From Escherichia hormaechei_A (GTDB lineage: Bacteria; Pseudomonadota; Gammaproteobacteria; Enterobacterales; Enterobacteriaceae), in the NCBI GenBank assembly GCA_042434945.1, contig CP170191.1:3162001-3226000 (forward strand): a stretch of DNA of 64,000 bases, given 5' to 3'. The position numbers and the translations under genes are program-made. Below are positions 29,348 through 37,666 of this stretch, one piece after another; position 1 is the first letter of the stretch; the number at the start of each line of letters is the position of its first letter. The notes below the pieces were generated by a model. That model saw nothing but the letters and a program-made list of their open reading frames with translations, made no database searches and was not told where the DNA came from.

Positions 29348-30858
29348 TCCTTCAATCCCAGACGTTTCGCCAGCCGATGCAGGTTGGCGACGTCGGTTTC
29401 CAGCATCCGCGCGCAGGCAGCCCAGTTGTGATGATTTTGTGCCAGTGCCTGACGAATAGTTTCACGCTGGAACGCTTCTGTCGCTTCACGCAGGTTTTGC
29501 TTAACAACGGGCACCGCCGCCACTTCTGGCGTCGGCAACGTCACCTCAGGAAAAGCAAAATGTTGCGCCTCAAGAATCACTTCATCGCCGCTGCGGGTGG
29601 CTCTCGCCAGAACTACCGCCCGATGAATAGCATGTTCCAGTTCGCGCACGTTTCCCGGAAAACTGTAGTGTTGCAGTAAATTTCGCGCTCCGGCACTTAA
29701 TACCACGCGGGAGAGCCCCTGCCGCAAACGACACTGCTCGCAGAAATACCCCGCCAGCAGAATGACATCATCGCCCCGCTCACGCAGCGGCGGCACCGAA
29801 AGTGGAAACACGCTCAGGCGATGAAACAAATCGGCGCGGAATCGCCCTGCCAGCACCTCTTCGCGTAAATCGCGGTTAGTCGCCGCCAGCACGCGCACAT
29901 CGACCCGCAAACAACGGTCATCGCCAACGCGCTGAATATCGCCATACTGCAACACCCTCAGCAGCTTGGCCTGCAATGCCAACGACAACTCGCCGATCTC
30001 ATCCAGAAACAGCGTGCCGTTATCCGCCATTTCAAACTTCCCGCTGCGATTACTGATAGCGCCAGTAAACGCTCCTTTCACATGCCCGAACAACTCACTT
30101 TCCGCCACACTTTCCGGCAGTGCAGCACAGTTGAGATAGACCAGCGGATTCACCGCCCGTGGCGAGGCTTCATGAATCGCTTTCGCCACCAGCTCCTTAC
30201 CGGTTCCAGTCTCACCGCTGATCAGGACGTTGAGATCGGACGCCGCCACAATCTCAATCTCTTTTTTCAGTTGCGTCATGCCAGGGGACAAGCCAATCAT
30301 CTGCGTCTGTTTCACCGCTTCAAACGGCGTGGCATCGCCTGGCAGCATATTCTGGCTTTCCAGTTGTTCAATCAGCAACGCATTGCTTAACGCTCCCGCC
30401 GCCAGCGCAGCAATCAGCCGTAGCTCTTCGTCGCTGAAAACATCGAACTGATCGGGCTGCATCCCGTCGAGCGTCAGTGCGCCGATCAGGTTTTGCCCGG
30501 CAAACAATGGCAGACCAACGCAGGCGTGAACCTTCAGACTCTCCTGCCCAGGAATCAAACCGTCATAGGGATCGGGCAATTCGCTGTCTGCGGGAAAGCG
30601 CACCACATCCCCGGCGCGGGCAATCGCTTCCAGCCGTGGATGCCCTTCCAGCGCAAAGCGTCTACCGAGTACATCCTTTGCCAGACCGTCGATGGCAAGC
30701 GGAATAAACTGCCGCGAATCGTAACGTAGCAACGCAGACGCATCGCACTCCAGCACCTGACGTAGCGTGGTGATCAGGCGCTGAAAACGATCCTGGTGAC
30801 CAATCCCACGCTGCAATTCGATGGCGATATTCGCCAGCACATCAACGGAAAAACTCAT
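29344..30858 (-). CDS. norR: NorR, nitric oxide-sensing sigma-54 activator
   Basis: A 504-residue enhancer-binding protein that senses NO with a mononuclear iron in its GAF domain and activates norVW. I use the ATG of MSFSVDVLAN; the longer frame adds 25 codons that run through the NorR operators. N-terminal GAF domain at about residues 1-170; the AAA+ domain has GETGTGKE, GAFTGA (contact with sigma-54) and the second motif LFLDEIGEL; a Fis-type helix-turn-helix ends the protein (NWAACARMLETDVANLHRLAKRLG). Divergent from norV. E. coli-like. Confidence 0.97.
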   Translation of the reverse strand: MSFSVDVLANIAIELQRGIGHQDRFQRLITTLRQVLECDASALLRYDSRQFIPLAIDGLAKDVLGRRFALEGHPRLEAIARAGDVVRFPADSELPDPYDGLIPGQESLKVHACVGLPLFAGQNLIGALTLDGMQPDQFDVFSDEELRLIAALAAGALSNALLIEQLESQNMLPGDATPFEAVKQTQMIGLSPGMTQLKKEIEIVAASDLNVLISGETGTGKELVAKAIHEASPRAVNPLVYLNCAALPESVAESELFGHVKGAFTGAISNRSGKFEMADNGTLFLDEIGELSLALQAKLLRVLQYGDIQRVGDDRCLRVDVRVLAATNRDLREEVLAGRFRADLFHRLSVFPLSVPPLRERGDDVILLAGYFCEQCRLRQGLSRVVLSAGARNLLQHYSFPGNVRELEHAIHRAVVLARATRSGDEVILEAQHFAFPEVTLPTPEVAAVPVVKQNLREATEAFQRETIRQALAQNHHNWAACARMLETDVANLHRLAKRLGLKD

Positions 30859-30872
30859 CTTTGCCTCACTGT

Positions 30873-30928
30873 CAATTTGACTATAGATATTGTCATATCG
30901 ACCATTTGATTGATAGTCATTTTGACTA
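30873..30928. promoter_or_regulatory. Three NorR binding sites (norV enhancer)
   Basis: GTCAATTTGAC (30873-30883), GTCATATCGAC (30894-30904) and GTCATTTTGAC (30918-30928) fit the GT-N7-AC NorR site; three sites are needed for norVW activation in E. coli. They also lie in the norR leader, so NorR can repress itself. Confidence 0.9.
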
Positions 30929-30981
30929 CTCATTAATGGGCATAATTTTATTTATAGAGTAAAAACAATCAGATAAAAAAC

Positions 30982-30997
30982 TGGCACGCAATCTGCA
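30982..30997 (+). promoter_or_regulatory. norVW sigma-54 promoter
   Basis: TGGCACGCAATCTGCA fits the -24/-12 consensus (GG and GC 10 bases apart), 54 bases after the last NorR site and 48 bases before the norV start. Confidence 0.9.
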
Positions 30998-31044
30998 ATT
31001 AGCAAGACATCTTTTTAGAACACGCTGAATAAATTGAGGTTGCT

Positions 31045-32484
31045 ATGTCTATTGTGGTGAAAAATAACATTCATTGGATTGGTCAACGTGACTGGGAAGT
31101 GCGTGATTTTCACGGCACGGAATATAAAACGCTGCGCGGCAGCAGCTACAATAGCTACCTCATCCGCGAAGAAAAAAACGTGCTGATCGACACCGTCGAC
31201 CATAAATTCAGCCGCGAATTTGTGCAGAACCTGCGTAATGAAATCGATCTGGCGGATATCGATTACATCGTGATTAACCATGCAGAAGAGGACCACGCTG
31301 GGGCGCTGACCGAACTGATGGCACAAATTCCCGATACGCCGATCTACTGTACTGCCAACGCTATCGACTCGATAAATGGTCATCACCATCATCCGGAGTG
31401 GAATTTTAATGTGGTGAAAACTGGCGACACGCTGGATATCGGCAACGGCAAACAGCTCATTTTTGTCGAAACACCAATGCTGCACTGGCCGGACAGCATG
31501 ATGACTTACCTGACAGGCGACGCGGTGCTGTTCAGTAACGATGCTTTCGGTCAGCACTACTGCGACGAGCATCTGTTCAACGATGAAGTGGATCAGACGG
31601 AGCTTTTCGAGCAGTGCCAACGTTACTACGCCAATATCCTGACGCCGTTCAGCCGCCTGGTAACGCCGAAAATTACCGAGATCCTGGGCTTTAACTTACC
31701 AGTCGATATGATAGCCACTTCCCACGGCGTGGTATGGCGCGATAACCCGACGCAAATTGTCGAGCTGTACCTGAAATGGGCGGCTGATTATCAGGAAGAC
31801 AGAATCACCATTTTCTACGACACCATGTCGAATAACACCCGCATGATGGCTGACGCTATCGCCCAGGGAATTGCGGAAACCGACCCACGCGTGGCGGTGA
31901 AAATTTTCAACGTCGCCCGAAGCGATAAAAACGAAATCCTGACCAATGTCTTCCGCTCAAAAGGCGTGCTGGTCGGCACTTCGACGATGAATAACGTGAT
32001 GATGCCGAAAATCGCCGGGCTGGTGGAGGAGATGACCGGATTACGCTTCCGTAACAAACGCGCCAGTGCTTTCGGATCTCACGGCTGGAGCGGCGGTGCG
32101 GTGGATCGTCTTTCCACGCGCCTGCAGGATGCGGGTTTCGAAATGTCGCTCAGCCTGAAAGCCAAATGGCGACCAGACCAGGACGCTCTGGAGTTATGCC
32201 GTGCACACGGTCGCGAAATCGCCCGTCAGTGGGCGCTCGCGCCGCTGCCGCAGAGCACGGTGAATTCGGTGGTTAAAGAAGAAACCTCTGCCACCACGAC
32301 GGCTGACCTCGGCCCACGGATGCAGTGCAGCGTCTGCCAGTGGATTTACGATCCGGCAAAAGGCGAGCCAATGCAGGACGTTGCGCCAGGAACGCCGTGG
32401 AGTGAAGTTCCGGATAACTTCCTCTGCCCGGAATGCTCCCTCGGCAAAGACGTCTTTGACGAACTGGCATCGGAGGCAAAATGA
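31045..32484 (+). CDS. norV: NorV, flavorubredoxin nitric oxide reductase
   Basis: Anaerobic NO reductase reducing NO to N2O in the cytoplasm, 479 residues. A beta-lactamase-like diiron domain comes first with NHAEEDHAG (His79, Glu81, Asp83, His84), followed by a flavodoxin domain (from about residue 255, TIFYDTMSNNTRMMA) and a C-terminal rubredoxin with CSVCQWIYDP and CPEC iron ligands. Its stop overlaps the norW start (ATGA). E. coli-like to the end. Confidence 0.97.
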   Translation: MSIVVKNNIHWIGQRDWEVRDFHGTEYKTLRGSSYNSYLIREEKNVLIDTVDHKFSREFVQNLRNEIDLADIDYIVINHAEEDHAGALTELMAQIPDTPIYCTANAIDSINGHHHHPEWNFNVVKTGDTLDIGNGKQLIFVETPMLHWPDSMMTYLTGDAVLFSNDAFGQHYCDEHLFNDEVDQTELFEQCQRYYANILTPFSRLVTPKITEILGFNLPVDMIATSHGVVWRDNPTQIVELYLKWAADYQEDRITIFYDTMSNNTRMMADAIAQGIAETDPRVAVKIFNVARSDKNEILTNVFRSKGVLVGTSTMNNVMMPKIAGLVEEMTGLRFRNKRASAFGSHGWSGGAVDRLSTRLQDAGFEMSLSLKAKWRPDQDALELCRAHGREIARQWALAPLPQSTVNSVVKEETSATTTADLGPRMQCSVCQWIYDPAKGEPMQDVAPGTPWSEVPDNFLCPECSLGKDVFDELASEAK

Positions 32485-33614
32485 GCAACGGCATTGTGAT
32501 CATTGGTTTGGGCTTCGCCGCCCGACAACTGGTGAAAAATATTCGCAAACAGGACGCCACTATTCCATTAACCTTGATTGCCGCCGACAGCATGGATGAG
32601 TACAACAAACCTGACATCAGCCATGTTATCAGTCAGGGGCAACGTGCCGATGACCTTACCCGCCAGACGGCGGGTGAATTTGCCGAGCAGTTTAATCTGC
32701 ACCTGTTTCCACAAACCTGGGTGACGGATATCGATGCCGAAGCCCGTGTGGTGAAAGCGAAAAATAAAACCTGGCAGTACGACAAACTGGTGCTGGCGAC
32801 GGGGGCATCGGCGTTTGTGCCGCCGGTTGAGGGCCGCGAGCTGATGGTCACGCTCAACAGCCAGCAGGAGTATCAGGCCAGCGAGACCCTGTTACGCGAC
32901 GCCACGCGGGTGATGATTGTCGGCGGCGGACTGATTGGCACCGAGCTGGCGATGGACTTCTGCCGGGCGGGAAAATCCGTCACCCTGGTTGACCACGCGG
33001 CCAGCATTCTGTCAGCGCTGATGCCAGCAGAAGTAAGCAGTCGCTTACAGCATCGTCTGACCGACATGGGCGTGCATCTGCTGCTGAAATCGCAGTTACA
33101 GAGCCTAAGCAAAACCGAAACCGGCATTTGTGCGACGCTCGACCGCAACCGCAGCGTGGAAGTGGATGTGGTTATTGCGGCGACGGGGTTGCGCCCGGAA
33201 ACCGCGCTGGCGCACCGCGCGGGCGCAGAGATCAATCGCGGCGTGAAGGTGGACAGCTACCTGCAAACCACCCAGCCGGACATTTATGCCCTGGGCGACT
33301 GCGCGGAAATTAACGGCCAGGTGCTGCCGTTCCTGCAACCGATTCAGTTAAGCGCCATGTTCCTGGCGAAAAACCTGCTCGGCGGCAACGCCCCGGTGAA
33401 ATTACCCGCCATGCTGGTGAAGGTAAAAACGCCGGAACTACCGCTGCATCTCGCAGGTGAAACGCAGCGTCAGGATCTGGACTGGGAGATTGTCCTTTCG
33501 CCTCAGGGCATGGTGGCGCGCGGCACCGATACCGACGGTCAGATGCGCGCCTTTGTCGTCAGCGAAGACAGAATGAAGGAGGCCTTCGCGCTGCTGAAAT
33601 CGCTACCAGCTTAA
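32481..33614 (+). CDS. norW: NorW, NADH:flavorubredoxin reductase (mosaic gene)
   Basis: FAD/NADH oxidoreductase that reduces the NorV rubredoxin centre, 377 residues. FAD motif near the N-terminus is IIGLGFAARQL (GxGxxA; E. coli, as I recall, has GSG), the NADH motif is IVGGGLIGTELA (about residues 147-158), and the second FAD motif is DIYALGDCAEI. The first 70 or so residues match E. coli NorW closely; beyond about base 32690 the protein differs at many positions (for example HLFPQTW, KAKNKTW, SALMPAEV), so the gene is a join of two origins. Confidence 0.95.
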   Translation: MSNGIVIIGLGFAARQLVKNIRKQDATIPLTLIAADSMDEYNKPDISHVISQGQRADDLTRQTAGEFAEQFNLHLFPQTWVTDIDAEARVVKAKNKTWQYDKLVLATGASAFVPPVEGRELMVTLNSQQEYQASETLLRDATRVMIVGGGLIGTELAMDFCRAGKSVTLVDHAASILSALMPAEVSSRLQHRLTDMGVHLLLKSQLQSLSKTETGICATLDRNRSVEVDVVIAATGLRPETALAHRAGAEINRGVKVDSYLQTTQPDIYALGDCAEINGQVLPFLQPIQLSAMFLAKNLLGGNAPVKLPAMLVKVKTPELPLHLAGETQRQDLDWEIVLSPQGMVARGTDTDGQMRAFVVSEDRMKEAFALLKSLPA

Positions 33615-33624
33615 CCCTCGTCAT

Positions 33625-33654
33625 GCCGGGTGGCGCTCCGCTTACCCGGCCTAC
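33625..33654. repeat. REP unit, Enterobacter style
   Basis: gccgggtggcgctccgctta followed by cccggcctac, 10 bases after norW. Confidence 0.78.
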
Positions 33655-33697
33655 AGTACTGCCACGCTTACTTAACCTTTGGATTTTGTTGTCCACC

Positions 33698-33722
33698 GCC
33701 CCGATGTCCCGGGGCTTTTTTT
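33698..33722 (+). terminator. norVW terminator
   Basis: GCCCCG-atgtcc-CGGGGC followed by seven T residues; a clear Rho-independent terminator between norW and the oppositely oriented nickel permease gene. Confidence 0.88.
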
Positions 33723-33740
33723 ATCGCTACACTTTCAGCG

Positions 33741-34763
33741 TCAGGAGCGCACCACCAGCGCGTCATAACCGCGCCAGCGATAGTTCGCCATCGAGATCAG
33801 CCAGCAGGCGACAAACAGCCCGACCACCACAAATCCGGCGTCGCCCAGGTTATCGTTCACCGCGCCAATCAGATCCCACACGCCGCCGCTGAGGGCGAAC
33901 TTGTCCATCAGCAGACCCATCGCTTCCAGGCCGCCGATAAACAGCGCCACCACCACCGAAGTGCCGGTGATGGTCATGTTGTAGTAGAGCTTGCGCTGCG
34001 GCTTGTTAAACGCCCAGCCGTAGGCACCCACCATCAGCAGGTTATCGAGCGTATCCACCAGCGCCATGCCGCTGGCGAAGAGCGCCGGGAAGATCATGAT
34101 CGACCACACCGACATCCCGCTGGAGGCGCTGGCGGCGGAGATCCCCAACACGCCGATTTCGGTGGCGGTGTCGAACCCCAGGCCGAACAGGAAACCGACC
34201 AGGTACATCTGCCAGCTTTTATTGACGAGGCGGAAGGTTTTGCCGAACAGCCAGTTCATGACGCCGCCCTGTGCAGGCAGCGTGATGTCGCCCTGCACGG
34301 GATTGCCGTGTTTCAGCGCCTGAAAACTGCGCCAGACGCCGCGCAGGATCACCATATTCACCAGCGCCATCGCCAGCAGGAAGGTGGCGGAGACGGCGGT
34401 GCCAATCAGGCTGCCGGTTTCGTGGAACCATGCCATGTTTTTCTGAAACGCCGTGGCGGTCGCGGCGATAGCAATGGAGGCCAGCACCACGATGGTGGAG
34501 TGTCCGAGGGAAAACCATGCGCCCACGCCGGACGGGCGCTTGCCCTGCTGCATCATTTTACGCGTCACGGTATCAATCGCGGCGATATGGTCGGCATCCA
34601 CCGCATGACGCAGTCCGTAACACCAGGCCAGCAGGCTGGCCGCCATCAGCGCCGTACTGCCGCTAAAGGTGTGCCACGCCAGCCCCCAGGCCAGCAGGTT
34701 AGCCATCCCGAGAGCCAGCAGCAGGCACGCTGCACGAGGTTCATTGCGTAAAAGTCGTAACAT
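33741..34763 (-). CDS. High-affinity nickel/cobalt permease (NiCoT family)
   Basis: A 340-residue NiCoT (NixA/HoxN) permease with eight or so hydrophobic helices. I use the ATG of MLRLLRNEP, which starts one base after the hypF stop codon; the longer frame runs back through hypF. Signature motifs are visible: RHAVDADHIAAID (HX4DH), FSLGHSTIVV, and LGFDTATE. It imports nickel for hydrogenase and follows hydN-hypF in one operon, so nickel supply is tied to hydrogenase maturation. E. coli K-12 lacks it here and uses NikABCDE. Diverged block. Confidence 0.9.
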   Translation of the reverse strand: MLRLLRNEPRAACLLLALGMANLLAWGLAWHTFSGSTALMAASLLAWCYGLRHAVDADHIAAIDTVTRKMMQQGKRPSGVGAWFSLGHSTIVVLASIAIAATATAFQKNMAWFHETGSLIGTAVSATFLLAMALVNMVILRGVWRSFQALKHGNPVQGDITLPAQGGVMNWLFGKTFRLVNKSWQMYLVGFLFGLGFDTATEIGVLGISAASASSGMSVWSIMIFPALFASGMALVDTLDNLLMVGAYGWAFNKPQRKLYYNMTITGTSVVVALFIGGLEAMGLLMDKFALSGGVWDLIGAVNDNLGDAGFVVVGLFVACWLISMANYRWRGYDALVVRS

Positions 34764-34764
34764 T

Positions 34765-36981
34765 TTAAATCCCTTGTGAACATGATCGGGCGGCAGCAAC
34801 CACCGCCTGCCCGAAGGAGATCGCTCCGTCGCCTGCGGGCAGGCGCGAAGGAAAAAGAAGCGTGAAATCAGAAAGGTAATGACGAAGGCGCGCGCGCAGC
34901 AGGCGGTTGTGAAGGACGCCTCCGCTGAAGCACACCGTCGTGAGCGACCGTCGGCGGGCATGCGTTGCCGCCAGTTCGCTCAGCCCTTTTGCCAGCGCAT
35001 CGTGAAAAGCCCAGGCACGCTCGCCGGGTTCCGCCCGCCAGGTAAGCCACTGTTGCCAGAACAGCGCAAGGTTATCCGTCTGGAGCGTCACCGGATGATC
35101 AACCCCTGCGCAGCGTTCGGCCAGCGCCTCCAGCCGGCACGCGGCTTCGCCCTCATAGCGTTGCGTTTCAATACCCAACGCACAGGCCACGGCGTCGAAC
35201 AGACGACCACAGGAGGAGGCCCGCGGCGCATTGATACCGCGCGACACAGCCGTTGCCAGCAGCGGCCAGTTTTGACGCTGTACCACCTCAGTTTCCGGGT
35301 ACTGCTGCCAGTCAGGTACGAACGCCAGACAGTGGGCGAGCAAATTGCGCCACGGCTGCTTCGCCGCCAAATCGCCACCAGCAAGCGCCACTGCAGGCAA
35401 GCCGCCCAGGTGCTCACATTCGCGATAGTTCACCCGCAGGCACTCGCCGCCCCACAAAGCGCCATTCTCCCCCATACCGATACCGTCGAGCGTCAAAGCA
35501 ATGACATCACCGCCATCCAGCGGCCACTGATGCTCTGCCAGACACGCCGCTGCGTGGGCATGATGATGCAGCACCGTTTGCGTCGGCAGATTCATTTCGC
35601 GCGCCCACTGGCTGGAGACATAGCCCGGATGTGCGTCATGCACAACGTATTGCGGGGTGAAATCGTAGATGTTTTGCATCAGGCGTAACGCTTCGCGCCA
35701 CTGCATCTGGATGCCATCGTCACTTAAATCGCCAAGATGCTGACTCAACACCGCTTGTTCACCGCGCACCAGGCAGAAGGTATTTTTCAGATCCGCGCCG
35801 AGACACAGCACAGGCGGAACATTTTTAAAGCCCGGAGGCAAAGCCAGCGCATCCGGCACATACCCCCGCGAACGGCGCAGCATTTCGCCGCTTTCGCGCA
35901 CCACCGAATCATCCATCCGCTGCACGATGTCGCGGTTATGTATCAAAAATCCGTCGGCAATGCCCTGCAAATCCGCCAGCGCCTGTTCGTTGCTGATAGC
36001 TGGTGGTTTACCGCTCAGGTTGCCGGAGGTCATCACCAGCGGGCATTGCAGTTCCTGTAACAGCAAATGCTGGAGCGGGTTCGCAGGCAACATTACCCCG
36101 ACCGTATCCAGCCCCGGCGCAATCTCCTCAGGAAACGCAGGAAGGCAGGCTTTTGGCGTCAGCACAATCGGCGCAGCGGGTGAACGTAACAGCGTCTGGA
36201 TGGCCTCCGGCAGATCGTCCGCATGCGGGATCATCACCGCCAGCGGCCTGGTCGGGCGCTGCTTGCGTGCCCGTAATTTCCGAACCGCCTGCGGGTTAAG
36301 CGCGTCGCAGACCAGGTGAAAACCGCCCAGCCCTTTGACCGCCACAATCCCGCCGACTTTCAGCATCGCCACCGCCGCGCTTAACGCCGATTCGCGGGTG
36401 GCAGCAGCCTCCCCGGCTCGCCACTCCAGCTGCGGTCCGCAATCCGGGCAGGCCACCGGCTGGGCGTGAAAACGCCGGTCAGCCGGGTTGCGGTACTCCG
36501 TTTCACAGGGCACACAGAGCGGGAATGGCGCCATTGACGTGGCCGGGCGGTCATAGGGCATGGCGCGGATAATGGTAAACCGCGGCCCGCAGTGGGTGCA
36601 GTTGATAAACGGGTAGCGGTAGCGACGTTCGCGGGGATCGCGCATCTCCGCCAGGCATGCGGGACAGGTGGCGGCATCCGGGACGATTTGCGTGTCCATC
36701 GCCCCGCTCTCGCTGTGGCGGATGACAAACTCGTCCGGCAGCGTCGTCCAGCTGAACGGCTGCGTTTCAACGCGATCGATGCGCGCCAGCGGTGGGCAGT
36801 CCTGGCGCAGTCTCGCGGTAAAGTCACCCCCACTGCCCGCGAGACGCACCAGGACACCCTCTCCGTCGTTGCAGACGTCGCCTGCCAGCCCCAGCTGGTG
36901 CGCAAGCTGCCAGACGAAGGGACGAAATCCTACCCCCTGCACCTTGCCGCGCACCCGAAGCTGTACGCCGTTAACGCGCAT
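34765..36981 (-). CDS. hypF: HypF, carbamoyltransferase for hydrogenase maturation
   Basis: Makes the carbamoyl group that becomes the CN ligand of the [NiFe] centre, using carbamoyl phosphate and ATP, and passes it to HypE. 738 residues, a little shorter than E. coli HypF (about 750). Domains in order: acylphosphatase (VQGVGFRPFVWQL near residue 14), two zinc fingers (CPACLAEM...CTHCGPR and CVPCETEY...CPDCGPQ), YrdC-like domain (RPTRPLAVMIPHA), and Kae1-like domain (HHHAHAAACLAEHQ). Diverged from E. coli. hydN lies 6 bases upstream. Confidence 0.96.
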   Translation of the reverse strand: MRVNGVQLRVRGKVQGVGFRPFVWQLAHQLGLAGDVCNDGEGVLVRLAGSGGDFTARLRQDCPPLARIDRVETQPFSWTTLPDEFVIRHSESGAMDTQIVPDAATCPACLAEMRDPRERRYRYPFINCTHCGPRFTIIRAMPYDRPATSMAPFPLCVPCETEYRNPADRRFHAQPVACPDCGPQLEWRAGEAAATRESALSAAVAMLKVGGIVAVKGLGGFHLVCDALNPQAVRKLRARKQRPTRPLAVMIPHADDLPEAIQTLLRSPAAPIVLTPKACLPAFPEEIAPGLDTVGVMLPANPLQHLLLQELQCPLVMTSGNLSGKPPAISNEQALADLQGIADGFLIHNRDIVQRMDDSVVRESGEMLRRSRGYVPDALALPPGFKNVPPVLCLGADLKNTFCLVRGEQAVLSQHLGDLSDDGIQMQWREALRLMQNIYDFTPQYVVHDAHPGYVSSQWAREMNLPTQTVLHHHAHAAACLAEHQWPLDGGDVIALTLDGIGMGENGALWGGECLRVNYRECEHLGGLPAVALAGGDLAAKQPWRNLLAHCLAFVPDWQQYPETEVVQRQNWPLLATAVSRGINAPRASSCGRLFDAVACALGIETQRYEGEAACRLEALAERCAGVDHPVTLQTDNLALFWQQWLTWRAEPGERAWAFHDALAKGLSELAATHARRRSLTTVCFSGGVLHNRLLRARLRHYLSDFTLLFPSRLPAGDGAISFGQAVVAAARSCSQGI

Positions 36982-36987
36982 CGCAAT

Positions 36988-37533
36988 TTAAAACAGCAGC
37001 GATGACGTGGTGTCGAACGCCGCGCGGCGGCGTTTTTCGGCACTCATCTGTTCGAGCTTGTCGCGATCGACGCAGACCAGCGCATGCGTCGGACAGGCTT
37101 CCATACACGCCGGACCGGCATCGCGGTGGTAGCAGAGGTCACATTTATTGGCTTCGGCTTTCTCCGCGCGTACGCTCAGCCCGATACCGCTGTTGCGCAC
37201 CACCGGGCGAACCACCACCTCCATCGCGCCATACGGACACGCCACCACACAGGTTTTGCACCCGATGCAGCGCTCCTGCATCACATGCACGAAGCCTTTC
37301 TCGCGCTTAATCGCCCCGTTCGGACAGACGTTGGCGCACGGCGCGTCTTCGCACTGGCGACAGATAGCGGCGGTAGAAATATTCACGCCTTTAATGACGT
37401 GGATGCGCGGCAGGAAGGTATCAGGGGTGAGAGAGGCGCAATCCTGCTCTGCCTGATGGGACACCACGCACGCCACTTCACAGGTACGGCAACCAATGCA
37501 TTTGCTGGCATCGGCCATAATAAAACGGTTCAT
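36988..37533 (-). CDS. hydN: HydN, four-cluster ferredoxin-like electron carrier
   Basis: A 181-residue protein with four [4Fe-4S] cysteine motifs (CIGCRTCEVAC, CRQCEDAPCANVC, CIGCKTCVVAC, CDLCYHRDAGPACMEAC). It is needed for full formate dehydrogenase H activity in E. coli and resembles HycB. The start is the ATG of MNRFIMADASK after GGAGAAGC; the longer frame adds five codons. First gene of hydN-hypF and the nickel permease. Confidence 0.93.
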   Translation of the reverse strand: MNRFIMADASKCIGCRTCEVACVVSHQAEQDCASLTPDTFLPRIHVIKGVNISTAAICRQCEDAPCANVCPNGAIKREKGFVHVMQERCIGCKTCVVACPYGAMEVVVRPVVRNSGIGLSVRAEKAEANKCDLCYHRDAGPACMEACPTHALVCVDRDKLEQMSAEKRRRAAFDTTSSLLF

Positions 37534-37568
37534 CTGCTTCTCCGGCATAACTGTTATGCGCGAAGCTA

Positions 37569-37584
37569 TTCATAAACCGTGCCA
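37569..37584 (-). promoter_or_regulatory. Candidate sigma-54 promoter of hydN-hypF
   Basis: On the minus strand TGGCACGGTTTATGAA has a perfect -24 element, but GA in place of GC at -12. The hydN-hypF unit is FhlA and sigma-54 dependent in E. coli, and the position (35 bases before the start codon) fits. Confidence 0.55.
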
Positions 37585-37629
37585 ATATTTAATTCATTGA
37601 TTTTATATGGAAATTTAAAAGAGAAGGAT

Positions 37630-37657
37630 CTGTCATCGTCATTAGTGACGATGACAG
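37630..37657. terminator. Perfect 28-base inverted repeat between ascG and hydN
   Basis: CTGTCATCGTCA-ttag-TGACGATGACAG is a perfect 12-base-pair palindrome. It starts 10 bases after the ascG stop codon and is followed on that strand by a T-rich tract, so it can be the ascG terminator. It also lies about 45-75 bases upstream of the hydN promoter and contains TGTCAT/ATGACA as in the FhlA sites near hyc, so it could be an activator site. Confidence 0.6.
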
Positions 37658-37666
37658 ATGTCGACG

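Noticed and set aside
33630..34751. A 373-codon frame opposite the nickel permease
   Set aside because: His/Gln/Arg-rich shadow frame starting in a REP unit; the minus-strand permease has clear family motifs.
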